Source of the DNA: Blastococcus sp. TF02A-26
GTDB lineage: Bacteria > Actinomycetota > Actinomycetes > Mycobacteriales > Geodermatophilaceae
NCBI RefSeq assembly: GCF_003319125.1
Contig: NZ_QOHG01000007.1
Span: 124,001-188,000 of the forward strand
DNA: 64,000 nt
Direction: 5' to 3'
Positions 34,789 to 43,463 of this stretch are shown piece by piece; positions within the stretch are counted from its first letter, which is position 1; each line of letters opens with the position of its first letter. The notes beneath the pieces are model-generated. The model ran no database searches and was not told where the DNA came from. It saw only the letters and a program-made list of their open reading frames with translations. Position numbers and translations under genes: made by a program.

Positions 34789-35499
34789 TCAGAGGTTGGC
34801 GACCCGACGCGGCTGGTACTCGTCGATGTCGGCGAAACCGATGTCGTCGTCGTCCAGGCCGACGACGGCGCTGTTCTGCCAGCCGGCCGGGGCGCCGGTG
34901 CGGGCGCCGACGACGCGGCCGGGGCGCAGCGGGTGCACCGGGGCCAGCGGGAGGCTCGGGTGGCGCAGGCCGACGGTGTGGTGCACCGGCGCGGCCTCGT
35001 GCGACTCCTCGACCTCGGGCGACTCCTCGACGAACTCCTCGGCCACCTCGACCGGCGCCGGGCGGGCGGCGCGGCGGGCGGCCATCCGCGCGGCGCGGCG
35101 GGCGGCGGCCTGCTCGCGACGGGCCGCGGCGCGCAGCACCACGAGGTAGCCGACCACGGCGACGTCCAGCAGCGCCTGCACCGCCCAGATCCACGGGGCG
35201 ACGAGGAGCGCGGCCACGGCGGCGATCACCGCCAGCGCGACCAGGCCGGCCAGCGTGCGCCGCCGCACGGCGTGCACGTCGACCTTCAGCTCACCGGTCT
35301 CGAGCAGCCGCACGCGGTCGACCGAGACGCGCTCGGTGTCCGCGTGCACCACCGGGTCGACGACCCGGCGCCGCTGGAGCGTGCGACCGGAGTCGCCCGT
35401 CACCGGACGCGTCCGCTCGTCGCCGCGGGTCACCACCATCGGCACCAGCACGACGAACCAGAGGACGACCAGAGCCGCGAGCAGCACACCTGATCCCAT
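34789..35499 (-). CDS. glpR: Glp receptor GlpR/SepX-like cell-division membrane protein
   Basis: 236 residues. One N-terminal helix with the family opening VLWFVVLVPMVVTRGDE, a linker, two central helices (about 83-125) and a cytoplasmic basic then acidic tail (130-236) ending DEYQPRRVANL. In Corynebacterium GlpR is the membrane receptor of the gephyrin-like protein Glp at the divisome; the Streptomyces homologue is SepX. Identification rests on architecture plus the neighbours glp, galU and 5-FCL. ATG 35499 is preferred, as GGTGG lies 7 nt upstream; a GTG 12 nt earlier is possible. Confidence 0.85.
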   Translation of the reverse strand: MGSGVLLAALVVLWFVVLVPMVVTRGDERTRPVTGDSGRTLQRRRVVDPVVHADTERVSVDRVRLLETGELKVDVHAVRRRTLAGLVALAVIAAVAALLVAPWIWAVQALLDVAVVGYLVVLRAAARREQAAARRAARMAARRAARPAPVEVAEEFVEESPEVEESHEAAPVHHTVGLRHPSLPLAPVHPLRPGRVVGARTGAPAGWQNSAVVGLDDDDIGFADIDEYQPRRVANL

Positions 35500-35523
35500 G
35501 GAGAACACCACCCGTCACACGAG

Positions 35524-35543
35524 TAACTTGCCGCGGCAGGTTA
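35524..35543. promoter_or_regulatory. 20-bp palindrome at the glpR promoter
   Basis: TAACTTGCCG/CGGCAGGTTA is symmetric at 9 of 10 position pairs and lies 24 bp upstream of the glpR start. On the minus strand it contains TAACCT and GTTACT, either of which could be a -10 element, so a bound protein would block the promoter. The regulator is unknown. The remaining 35544-35701 shows nothing recognisable. Confidence 0.55.
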
Positions 35544-35701
35544 TGCAGCTCGCTCGCCCATTCGAGGGAGGCGCGCGGTGTGTCGCCGGAGTGTTGTGTG
35601 ACTGGAGTGCCGTCCGGGCGGCGTGTCGACACGGCGACCGACGGGGACCGGTGGGTTCCGTGCTAGGCGGCGCCACCAGGGATACCCGCGAACGCCGCCG
35701 C

Positions 35702-36325
35702 TCAACCACGGCCGCCGGCCCGCCAGCGGGCCACCACGCCCCCCGGCAGGTCCTCGGCCAGCAGCGCGTAGGTGTAGTGGTCCCGCCAGTCGCCGTCGAT
35801 GTCCAGGTACCGGCGGAACAGCCCCTCGCGCTGGAAGCCCAGCCGTTCCACCAGCCGCTGGCTCGGCCCGTTCTCCGGCCGGATGTCGGCCTGCACACGG
35901 TGCAGTCCCACCGGCCCGAACGCGTGGTCGCACACCAGCGCGACCGCCAGCGAGGCGACGCCGCGGCCGGACACCGACCGGTCGATCCAGTAGCCGATGT
36001 TGCCCGAGCGCATCGCGCCGCGGACCACGTTGTCGAGGGTGACCTGCCCGGCGAGCCGGCCGTCGACGCGCACGGTGAACGGCAGCGTCAGGCCGAGGCG
36101 GGCGCGCTGGAGCACACGGCGGCGCACCGCCCGGTAGGCCGTCGGGGTGTGCCGGCGGGCCCACGGCTGGTTGCCGCTGGGTTCCCAGCGGGTCAGCCAG
36201 TCCTCGTTGGCCAGCCGCACCCGGCTCCACTCCGCGGCGTCCGAGCGGCGCAGCGGGTGCAGCTCGACGGCCCCCTCGCGCAGCGTCGCGGGCCAGCCGG
36301 GGCGCAGCGCGGGATCGGCCAGCAC
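35702..36325 (-). CDS. RimJ/RimL-family GNAT N-acetyltransferase
   Basis: 207 residues. GNAT fold with acetyl-CoA loop SVSGRGVASLAVAL (variant R/Q-x-x-G-x-G/A) and the RimJ-type end HRVQADIRPENGPSQRLVERLGFQREG. Expected to acetylate an N-terminal or side-chain amine; the target is unknown. GTG at 36325 begins 1 nt after the glp stop, so the two are co-translated. The corresponding mycobacterial gene (rimJ) lies in the same place between moeA1 and the SepX/GlpR gene. Confidence 0.9.
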   Translation of the reverse strand: MLADPALRPGWPATLREGAVELHPLRRSDAAEWSRVRLANEDWLTRWEPSGNQPWARRHTPTAYRAVRRRVLQRARLGLTLPFTVRVDGRLAGQVTLDNVVRGAMRSGNIGYWIDRSVSGRGVASLAVALVCDHAFGPVGLHRVQADIRPENGPSQRLVERLGFQREGLFRRYLDIDGDWRDHYTYALLAEDLPGGVVARWRAGGRG

Positions 36326-36326
36326 C

Positions 36327-37715
36327 TCAGCCGCCGAGCAGCAGCGGCATGACCGTGACCAGCCCGCCGGCGGCCACCTCGGTGACGTCCTCGTCGACGA
36401 CGATCAGGCAGTTGGCACGGGCCATGCGGGCGAGCATCGCCTCGTCGCCGTCCCCGAGGGGCTCGACCACGTAGCCGCCGTCGGGGTGGCGCATGACCTG
36501 GCCGTGCAGGTACTGCCGGTAGCCCAGCGGCGAGTAGACCGGCTGCGCGCAGATCGCCTGCACGGTGCGGCGGAACAGCTGCCGCTTGCCCAGCATCAGC
36601 CGGATCGCCGGCCGGACGAACACCTCGAAGGCCACCAGCGCCGCCACCGGCTCTCCGGGCACGACGATGACCGGCACGGGGTCCCGGCCGATCCGGCCGA
36701 AGGCCTGCACGGACCCGGGGTGCATCGTCACGGGACGGAAGCGCACGTCGCCCAGCGCGGCCAGCGCCTCGCGCACCATGTCGCCCTGGTCGGGGAAGGT
36801 GCCCGAGATGAGGATCAGGTCGCTGCGCAGCGTCTGGCTCTCCAGGACCTCCGAGAGCCGGCGCGCGTCGGACGGGAGGATGCCCGACCGGTAGGCGTCG
36901 GCGCCGGCGTCCCGGGCGGCCGCGGCCAGCGCGTAGCTGTTGACGTCGACGGCCTGACCGGGCGCCGGGTCGCTAGCGATGTCGACCAGCTCACCGCCGC
37001 CGGAGAGGATCCCGACCCGCGGCCGGGGGCGGACCAGCACCCGCTCGCGGCCGACGGCGGCCAGCAGGCTGATCTGCGCCGGCCCGATCGGCGTGCCGAC
37101 CGCCACCGCGGGGGTACCGGCGGCGACGTCGTCCCCGGTGCGGCGGACGTAGTTGCCGGGGGCCACGCCGGCGTGCACGGTCACGGTGACCACGCCGCCG
37201 TCGGTCCAGACGGCGGGGACGACGGCGTCGGCGCCGCCCGGGAGCAGCGCGCCGGCGGCCACCTTGTGCGCCAGGCCGGGACCGATCGAGGTCGGGCCGG
37301 CGGACCCGGCGACGGTCTCCCCCACCACGGACAGCTGGACCGGGTTCTGGACCGCCGCCGCGGCCACGTCCTCGGCACGGACGGCGTAGCCGTCGAGCGC
37401 GGACTGGTCGTAGGCGGGCAGCGCCCGCTTGCTGACGACCTCCTCGGCGCACAGCAGCCCCTGGGCGTCGAGCACGGCCAGCTCGATCGGGTCGGGCTGG
37501 GGCACCACGCCGAGGATCTCGTCGAGGTGGGACTCCACGGTGCGCGGCAGCTCCGGCTGCCCGGGCGGCGGCGGCATCGCGCCGGGGTCGATCTGCGCGG
37601 TGTGCTGGACCCCGCCGCCGGCCGGCGTCACGGCTCCGGAGCGCAGGTCCAGCGCCGTCGTCTCCCGGTGCTGCCGCACGGTCGTCGCAGAGCTGTCGTC
37701 GTCCACACCCATCAC
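36327..37715 (-). CDS. glp: Gephyrin-like molybdotransferase Glp (MoeA family)
   Basis: 462 residues. MoeA/gephyrin-E fold: ALPAYDQSALDGYAVR, then the MogA-like core LILISGTFPDQGDMV, GRDPVPVIVVPGEPVAALVAFEVFVRP and a C-terminal barrel. The core departs from catalytic MoeA (SGGxSxGxxD, and PGNPVS), consistent with the actinobacterial Glp subgroup that bridges FtsZ and GlpR. The first 45 residues are a disordered extension. GTG at 37715 or the adjacent ATG at 37712. Downstream of galU, upstream of the GNAT gene. Confidence 0.9.
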   Translation of the reverse strand: MMGVDDDSSATTVRQHRETTALDLRSGAVTPAGGGVQHTAQIDPGAMPPPPGQPELPRTVESHLDEILGVVPQPDPIELAVLDAQGLLCAEEVVSKRALPAYDQSALDGYAVRAEDVAAAAVQNPVQLSVVGETVAGSAGPTSIGPGLAHKVAAGALLPGGADAVVPAVWTDGGVVTVTVHAGVAPGNYVRRTGDDVAAGTPAVAVGTPIGPAQISLLAAVGRERVLVRPRPRVGILSGGGELVDIASDPAPGQAVDVNSYALAAAARDAGADAYRSGILPSDARRLSEVLESQTLRSDLILISGTFPDQGDMVREALAALGDVRFRPVTMHPGSVQAFGRIGRDPVPVIVVPGEPVAALVAFEVFVRPAIRLMLGKRQLFRRTVQAICAQPVYSPLGYRQYLHGQVMRHPDGGYVVEPLGDGDEAMLARMARANCLIVVDEDVTEVAAGGLVTVMPLLLGG

Positions 37716-37747
37716 GACGGTCGATGCTCCCCCCTGCGGCGCCGAGG

Positions 37748-38665
37748 TCAGGCCTGCGACGCGCCCTCGGCGGGCAGCTCGGCCACGAACTCGGTCAGCC
37801 AGGCCCGCAGCGGCGGCCCGAGGTCGTCGCGCTCGACGGCCAGGCGGACGACGGCCTTGAGGTAGTCGAGCTTGTCGCCGGTGTCGTAGCGGCGGCCGTC
37901 GAAGACCACGCCGTGCACCGGCTCACCGCGCTCGACGAGGGTGGCCAGCGCGTCGGTCAGCTGGATCTCCCCGCCGCGACCGGGGGCGGTCTCCCGGAGC
38001 ACGCCGAACACCTCGGGGGCGAGCACGTAGCGGCCGATGATCGCCAGGCTGCTGGGCGCCTCGTCCACCGGCGGCTTCTCGACCAGGCCGGTGATGGTGA
38101 CGACGCCCTCCTGGACGTCCTCCCGGATCGCGACCGCGCCGTACTTGTCGATGTTCTCCCGCCCGACGTCGAGCAGCGCGACCACGCAGCCGCCGTGCTC
38201 GGCCTGCACCGCGAGCATCTGCTCGAGCAGGTGGTCGCGGGCGTCGATGAGGTCGTCGCCCAGCAGGACGGCGAACGGCTCGTCCCCGACGAAGGCCGCA
38301 GCCTGCAGGACGGCGTGGCCGAGCCCGCGGGCCTCGCCCTGGCGGACGAAGTGCACCTGCGCGACGTCGGTGGACTCGTGGACGGCGTCCAGCCGGCCCT
38401 GGTCGCCCTTCTTCTCGAGCGCGGCCTCGAGCTCCGGCGTCCGGTCGAAGAAGTCCTCGATGGCGGCCTTGTTGCGACCGGTGACCATGAGCACCTCGCC
38501 GAGCCCGGCGCGGGCGGCCTCCTCGACGATGTACTGCAGCGCGGGCCGGTCCACGACCGGCAGCAGCTCCTTGGGCACGGCCTTCGTGGCGGGCAGGAAG
38601 CGGGTGCCCATCCCGGCGACGGGGATGACGGCCTTGCGGGCGGCGCGCGCGCTCGGGACAGACAT
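37748..38665 (-). CDS. galU: UTP-glucose-1-phosphate uridylyltransferase
   Basis: 305 residues. Makes UDP-glucose for glycans, trehalose and cell-wall sugars. Motifs: AVIPVAGMGTRFLPATKAVPKE-type nucleotide loop (near 14-33), VDRPALQYIVEEA, FVRQGEARGLGHAV, LLGDDLIDA, GLVEKPP, GRYVLAPEVF, RRYDTGDKLDYLKA. ATG at 38665. It heads the galU-glp-GNAT-glpR group and is divergent from 5-FCL, as in mycobacteria. Confidence 0.97.
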   Translation of the reverse strand: MSVPSARAARKAVIPVAGMGTRFLPATKAVPKELLPVVDRPALQYIVEEAARAGLGEVLMVTGRNKAAIEDFFDRTPELEAALEKKGDQGRLDAVHESTDVAQVHFVRQGEARGLGHAVLQAAAFVGDEPFAVLLGDDLIDARDHLLEQMLAVQAEHGGCVVALLDVGRENIDKYGAVAIREDVQEGVVTITGLVEKPPVDEAPSSLAIIGRYVLAPEVFGVLRETAPGRGGEIQLTDALATLVERGEPVHGVVFDGRRYDTGDKLDYLKAVVRLAVERDDLGPPLRAWLTEFVAELPAEGASQA

Positions 38666-38708
38666 GGGCGCGAGCGTAGCCAGCGGCCCGGTGCCCTAAC
38701 CTGCGCCG

Positions 38709-39302
38709 GTGACTCCCCCCGGCCCGGTGGGGGCGGCGAAGGCCGCTCTGCGCCAGCAGCTGCTGGTGCGACGACAGCAGCGGCCGGCGCCGGAACGGGC
38801 GGCCGCGGCGGCGGCGGTGACCACGGCGCTGCTGCGGGGCCTGGCCGGGTTCCGCACCATCGCCGCCTTCTGCCCGGACGAGTACGAGCCCGGGCACGGC
38901 CGGCTCCCGGCGGCGTACACCCAGCTCGCCGCCCGGATCCTGCTCCCCGTCGTCCACGAGGGCGATCCCGAGCTGCGCTGGGCCGTGGACACCGGGCGTC
39001 TGACCCCCGGCCGGTACGGGCTCATGGAGCCCGTGGGCCCCCGGCTGGGGCCGACCGCCGTCGGGACGGCGGACGCGGTCGTGCTCCCGGCGGTGGCGGT
39101 GGACCGCTCCGGGGTGCGGCTGGGTCGCGGCGGCGGCTACTACGACCGGGCCCTGCTGCACGCCCGCCCCGACGCCCTGCTCGTCGCGCTGGTGCACGAC
39201 GACGAACTGCTCGACGAGCTCCCCGTCGAGCCGCACGACCGGCGGGTCGCCGCCGTCGTGACCCCGTCCGGCGGCTGGCAGGCGCTACCCGCGAGTACCT
39301 GA
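38709..39302 (+). CDS. 5-formyltetrahydrofolate cyclo-ligase
   Basis: 197 residues. ATP-dependent conversion of 5-formyl-THF to 5,10-methenyl-THF. Basic N-terminal helix KAALRQQLLVRRQQ, then YGLMEP, LPAVAVDRSGVRLGRGGGYYDR (the family signature), and PVEPHDRRVAAVVTP. GTG at 38709. In related genomes fmdB and mscL follow it; here an approximately 9-kb metabolic block comes between. Confidence 0.95.
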   Translation: MTPPGPVGAAKAALRQQLLVRRQQRPAPERAAAAAAVTTALLRGLAGFRTIAAFCPDEYEPGHGRLPAAYTQLAARILLPVVHEGDPELRWAVDTGRLTPGRYGLMEPVGPRLGPTAVGTADAVVLPAVAVDRSGVRLGRGGGYYDRALLHARPDALLVALVHDDELLDELPVEPHDRRVAAVVTPSGGWQALPAST

Positions 39303-39343
39303 CACCGTGGCGCCAGCCCGTTCCCGACGGCTGGAGCCCTCCC

Positions 39344-40678
39344 GTGTCCCCCGAGATCGTCTCGATCCTGGCCCTGGTGGCGATCTTCGCGGTCGCGACG
39401 TTCCTGCCGATCAACATGGGGGCGCTGGCCTTCGTCGCGGCGTTCCTGGTCGGGACGCTGTCGGTCGGCCTGACCTCCGACGAGATCCTCGCCGGCTTCC
39501 CCGCCGAGCTCGTCGTGACCCTGATCGGCGTCACGTACCTGTTCGCCATCGCGCAGAACAACGGGACCGTCGACCTGATGGTGCGCGGCGCGGTACGCAT
39601 CGTGGGCGGCTACGTCGCGGCGATCCCCTGGATCATGTTCGCGGTCACCGCGCTGCTGACGGCGATCGGCGCCCTCTCCCCCGCGGCGGTGGCGATCATC
39701 GCGCCGATCGCCCTCGGCTTCGCCGCGCGGTACGGGATCAACCCGCTGCTCATGGGCATGATGGTCGTGCACGGCGCGCAGGGCGGCGGGTTCTCCCCGA
39801 TCAGCGTCTACGGCGTCACCGTGAACACGATCGTCGAGGACGAGGGGCTGCCCAGCAGCCCGGTCACCGTCTTCCTCGCCAGCCTGTTCTTCAACCTCGC
39901 CATCGCGCTGGTGCTGTTCGTCCTCTTCGGCGGCCGCGAGCTGCTGGGCCGCCGGGTCGACACGCACGCCGAGGTCGGCGCCGACCACCCGCACGGCGCC
40001 GTGGTCCGCGGGCACGGAGCCGCCACCGGCCCCGCGGTCGGCGGCGAGGGGGACGACGACGTCCTGCCGCACACCTCGCGGGTGACCCTCGAGCAGGTGC
40101 TCACGCTGGTCGGGCTGGCCACCGTCGCCGTCCTCGCGCTGGTGTTCGACCTGGACATCGGGCTGGTGTCGATCACCGTCGCCGTGGTGCTGGCCATGCT
40201 GTCGGCGCAGCAGCACAAGGGCGCGGTGACCCAGATCAGCTGGTCGACGGTGCTGCTGATCGCCGGTGTGCTGACCTTCGTCTTCGTGCTGCAGGAGGCC
40301 GGCACGATCGACTACGTCGGCGAGGCGGTCACCGGCCTGGGGGTGCCGCTCGTCGTCGCCCTGCTGCTGGCCTACATCGGTGGGGTGGTGTCGGCCTTCG
40401 CCAGCTCGACGGCGATCATCGGTGTCGCCATCTCCCTCGCCGTCCCGTTCCTGCTCGCCGGGGACATCGGCGCCGTGGGGGTGGTGGTGGCCCTGTCGGT
40501 CGCCTCGACCATCGTCGACGTCAGCCCCTTCTCGACCAACGGCGCGCTGGTCCTGGCCAACGCGCAGGACGTCGACCGTGACCGCTTCTACAAGCAGCTG
40601 CTGGCCTACAGCGGCGTCGTCGTCACCGCCGGACCGTTCCTGGCCTGGCTGGTGTTCGTCGTGCCGGGCTGGCTCTAG
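39344..40678 (+). CDS. MatC/SLC13-like dicarboxylate transporter
   Basis: 444 residues, about eleven helices. The N-terminal region (1-150: FLPINMGALAFVAAFLVGT, VTYLFAIAQNNGTVDLMV) matches the MatC N-terminal domain of malonate/dicarboxylate carriers. A His/Asp-rich cytoplasmic loop lies at about 205-248, and the C-terminal half has the transport repeat FASSTAIIGVAISL. GTG at 39344 with GGAG 7 nt upstream. It is 17 nt ahead of the CoA-transferase gene, implying uptake of a dicarboxylate that is then activated as a CoA ester. Confidence 0.88.
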   Translation: MSPEIVSILALVAIFAVATFLPINMGALAFVAAFLVGTLSVGLTSDEILAGFPAELVVTLIGVTYLFAIAQNNGTVDLMVRGAVRIVGGYVAAIPWIMFAVTALLTAIGALSPAAVAIIAPIALGFAARYGINPLLMGMMVVHGAQGGGFSPISVYGVTVNTIVEDEGLPSSPVTVFLASLFFNLAIALVLFVLFGGRELLGRRVDTHAEVGADHPHGAVVRGHGAATGPAVGGEGDDDVLPHTSRVTLEQVLTLVGLATVAVLALVFDLDIGLVSITVAVVLAMLSAQQHKGAVTQISWSTVLLIAGVLTFVFVLQEAGTIDYVGEAVTGLGVPLVVALLLAYIGGVVSAFASSTAIIGVAISLAVPFLLAGDIGAVGVVVALSVASTIVDVSPFSTNGALVLANAQDVDRDRFYKQLLAYSGVVVTAGPFLAWLVFVVPGWL

Positions 40679-40695
40679 ACCGATCGGAGCAGACC

Positions 40696-41886
40696 GTGCC
40701 CGGACCGCTGGACGGCGTCCTCGTCGTCGACCTGACCCGGGCGCTGGCCGGCCCGCACGCCGGGATGATGCTCGGGGACCTCGGCGCCCGCGTGATCAAG
40801 GTCGAGAGCCCCGGGAGCGGGGACGACACCCGGGGCTGGGGCCCGCCCTTCGTGCAGCCCGACGGCGGTGGTGACCGGGAGTCGACCTACTTCCTGTCGG
40901 CCAACCGCAACAAGGAGTCGCTGACCCTCGACCTCAAGGACGACGGCGACAAGGAGCTGCTCCGGGAGCTGGTCCGCCGCGCCGACGTGCTGTTGGAGAA
41001 CTTCCGCCCGGGCACGCTGGCCCGTCTCGGCTTCGGCACCGACGTGCTCGCCGAGCTCAACCCGCGGCTGGTGACGCTGGCCATCAGCGGGTTCGGCCAC
41101 GACGGTCCGGAGGGCGGCCGCGCCGGCTACGACCAGATCGCGCAGGGCGAGGCCGGGCTGATGTCGCTGACCGGTCCCGGCCCCGACGACCCGCAGCGGG
41201 TGGGCGTGCCGATCGGCGACCTGCTGGCCGGCATCTACGGCGCCTACGGCGTGCTGGCGGCGCTGCTGGAGCGGGAGCGCACCGGCCGCGGCCAGGTGGT
41301 GCGCACCTCGCTGCTCGCCGCGATCGTCGGCGTGCACGCCTTCCAGGGGACGGCGTGGACGGTCGGCGGCCAGGTGAACCGGGCGCAGGGCAACCACCAC
41401 CCCTCGATCGCGCCGTACGGGCTGTTCCGCTGCGCCGGCGGCAGCGTGCAGCTCTCCTGCGGGTCGGAGTCGCTGTGGCGGCGGCTGTGCGCGGAGTTCG
41501 GTCTGGACCCCGACGCCGACGGGCTGGCCACGAACGGCGAGCGGGTGGGCAACCGCGAGCGGGTGATCGCGCTGCTCGAGCGGACCTTCGCCGACATCGA
41601 CGCGCCCACGCTGCTGGCCCGGCTGGACGCCGCCGGCATCCCCGCCGGCAAGGTGCGCACCCTCGACGAGGTCTACGGCTGGGACCAGGTCCGGTCGCAG
41701 GGACTGCTGGTCGACGTCGAGCACGAGACCCTCGGCCGGCTGCAGCTGCCCGGCCCGCCGCTGCGGTTCTTCGCCGCCGGCCCGGAGGGCGAGACGGAGA
41801 CGACGAGGCGGGACCACGCCGCTCCCCCGCTGCTGGGCGCGTCAGACTCCGAGCTCCGCGCCTGGCTGACCGAGGGGACCACATGA
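40696..41886 (+). CDS. CaiB/BaiF (class III) CoA-transferase
   Basis: 396 residues. Opening GVLVVDLTRALAGPHAGMMLGDLGARVIKVE is characteristic. Then FLSANRNKESLTLDL, ENFRPGTLARLGF, and the segment VGVPIGDLLAGIYGAYGVLAAL with the catalytic Asp (near 175). Transfers CoA from a donor thioester to an acid; close relatives act on oxalate/formate, succinate, malonate-type acids or carnitine. GTG at 40696. Stop overlaps the next gene (ATGA). Confidence 0.93.
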   Translation: MPGPLDGVLVVDLTRALAGPHAGMMLGDLGARVIKVESPGSGDDTRGWGPPFVQPDGGGDRESTYFLSANRNKESLTLDLKDDGDKELLRELVRRADVLLENFRPGTLARLGFGTDVLAELNPRLVTLAISGFGHDGPEGGRAGYDQIAQGEAGLMSLTGPGPDDPQRVGVPIGDLLAGIYGAYGVLAALLERERTGRGQVVRTSLLAAIVGVHAFQGTAWTVGGQVNRAQGNHHPSIAPYGLFRCAGGSVQLSCGSESLWRRLCAEFGLDPDADGLATNGERVGNRERVIALLERTFADIDAPTLLARLDAAGIPAGKVRTLDEVYGWDQVRSQGLLVDVEHETLGRLQLPGPPLRFFAAGPEGETETTRRDHAAPPLLGASDSELRAWLTEGTT

Positions 41887-43400
41887 GCACCACCGACGCC
41901 CGCACGCTCCGCGACCGGGTCCTGGACCCGGGTTCGTGGGTGTCGTGGGACGCCCCCGTCGCGGCGCGCGACGTCAGCCCGCAGTACGCCGCCGAGCTGG
42001 CGAGGGCCGCGGAGAAGACCCGCCAGGACGAGTCGATCATCACCGGCGAGGGGCTGCTGCGCGGCCGCCGCGTCGCCGTCGTCGCCGGGGAGTTCGGCTT
42101 CCTCGCCGGGTCGATCGGGGTGGCCGCGGCCGAGCGGTTGATCGCCGCCGTGGAGCGGGCGACCGAGGAGGGGCTGCCGCTGCTGGCCGCTCCTGTCTCC
42201 GGAGGCACACGTATGCAGGAGGGCACCGTCGCCTTCCTGCAGATGATCGGCATCACCGCCGCCATCGCGCGCCACAAGGAGGCCGGGCTCCCCTACCTGG
42301 TCTACCTGCGGCACCCCACGTTCGGCGGGGTGCTCGCCTCGTGGGGGTCGCTGGGCCACGTGACGATCGCCGAGCCCGGCGCCTCCATCGGTTTCCTCGG
42401 GCCCCGGGTGTACGAGGCCCTCTACGGCGAGCCGTTCCCCGAGGGCGTGCAGACCGCCGAGCACATGGCGGAGATGGGCCTGATCGACGCGGTCGTGGCG
42501 CACGAGGACATCGCCGACGTCGCCGACCGGGCGCTCAACGTGCTCGCCGCCCGGCGCACCTGGCACCAGGACGTCGCCGGCGCCGAGCGGCCGACCGCCG
42601 AGGACGGCACGGACACGGACGACCCGGAGGACGGACGCTCGGCCTGGGACGTCGTCACCGCCTCGCGGCGCGCCGACCGGCCGGGGGTGCGCCGGTTGCT
42701 GCGGACCGCGGCCACCGACGTCGTCGGGCTGTCCGGCACCGGCGCCGGCGAGAAGGACCCCGGCCTGCTGCTGGCACTGGCGCGCTTCGGCGGGGCGCCC
42801 TGCGTCGTGCTCGGCCAGGACCGGCGCGGGCAGTCGCTCTCGGCCCCGCTCGGTCCGGCGGCGTTGCGCGAGGCCCGGCGGGGCATGCGGCTGGCCGCCG
42901 AGCTGCGGTTGCCGCTGGTGACGCTCATCGACACCCCGGGCGCCGCCCTGTCGCAGGAGGCCGAGGAGGGCGGGCTGGCCGCCGAGATCGCCCGCTGCCT
43001 GCAGGACCTGGTGATGCTCAAGGCGCCGACGATCGCCGTCCTGCTGGGGCAGGGCACCGGCGGCGGCGCGCTCGCGCTGGTGCCGGCCGACCGGGTGCTG
43101 TCGGCGGCCAACGGCTGGCTCGGGCCGCTGCCACCGGAGGGCGCGAGCGTGATCGTGCACCGGACGGTCGACCGCGCCGACGAGATGGCCGCGGACCAGG
43201 GGGTGCGGGCCACCGAGCTGTGGCGGGCCGGGATCGTCGACCGGGTGGTGCCGGAGCGCCCCGACGCCGCCGACGAGCCGCAGGAGTTCTGCCTGCGGCT
43301 GGGCCGGGTGCTCGGCGAGGAACTGGCCGGGCTGCTGGGCCGCGACGACAACGAGCGCTTCCGCAGCCGTCTGCACCGCTACCGCCACCTCGGCCGATAG
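41883..43400 (+). CDS. Fused AccD-AccA-like carboxyltransferase without biotin partners
   Basis: 505 residues, two crotonase-type halves. The N-terminal half (about 20-235) resembles AccD/beta (SIITGEGLLRGRRVAVVAGEF, SGGTRMQEGTVAFLQM, GSLGHVTIAEPGASIGFLGPR) but has no CxxC zinc ribbon. The C-terminal half (about 255-500) resembles AccA/alpha (LPLVTLIDTPGAALSQEAEEGG, GQGTGGGALAL). A charged linker joins them. Malonate decarboxylase MdcD/MdcE uses the same folds without biotin. No biotin carboxylase or BCCP gene is nearby. Coupled to the CoA-transferase by a 4-nt overlap, so the substrate is probably its CoA product. Confidence 0.88.
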   Translation: MSTTDARTLRDRVLDPGSWVSWDAPVAARDVSPQYAAELARAAEKTRQDESIITGEGLLRGRRVAVVAGEFGFLAGSIGVAAAERLIAAVERATEEGLPLLAAPVSGGTRMQEGTVAFLQMIGITAAIARHKEAGLPYLVYLRHPTFGGVLASWGSLGHVTIAEPGASIGFLGPRVYEALYGEPFPEGVQTAEHMAEMGLIDAVVAHEDIADVADRALNVLAARRTWHQDVAGAERPTAEDGTDTDDPEDGRSAWDVVTASRRADRPGVRRLLRTAATDVVGLSGTGAGEKDPGLLLALARFGGAPCVVLGQDRRGQSLSAPLGPAALREARRGMRLAAELRLPLVTLIDTPGAALSQEAEEGGLAAEIARCLQDLVMLKAPTIAVLLGQGTGGGALALVPADRVLSAANGWLGPLPPEGASVIVHRTVDRADEMAADQGVRATELWRAGIVDRVVPERPDAADEPQEFCLRLGRVLGEELAGLLGRDDNERFRSRLHRYRHLGR

Positions 43401-43405
43401 GTCTC

Positions 43406-43460
43406 CTCCGCTCGCTCGCGCTCTGCTCCCCACCGGGAGCAGAGCACGAGCGAGCCGGAG
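43406..43460 (+). terminator. Long hairpin between the carboxyltransferase and ATPase genes
   Basis: The 24-nt left arm (43406-43429) and 25-nt right arm (43436-43460) pair with one mismatch and one bulge around a 6-nt loop. It begins 5 nt after the stop. The right arm contains part of the ribosome-binding GGAGAGG of the ATPase gene, so the structure could end the operon or hide that ribosome site. Confidence 0.7.
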
Positions 43461-43463
43461 AGG

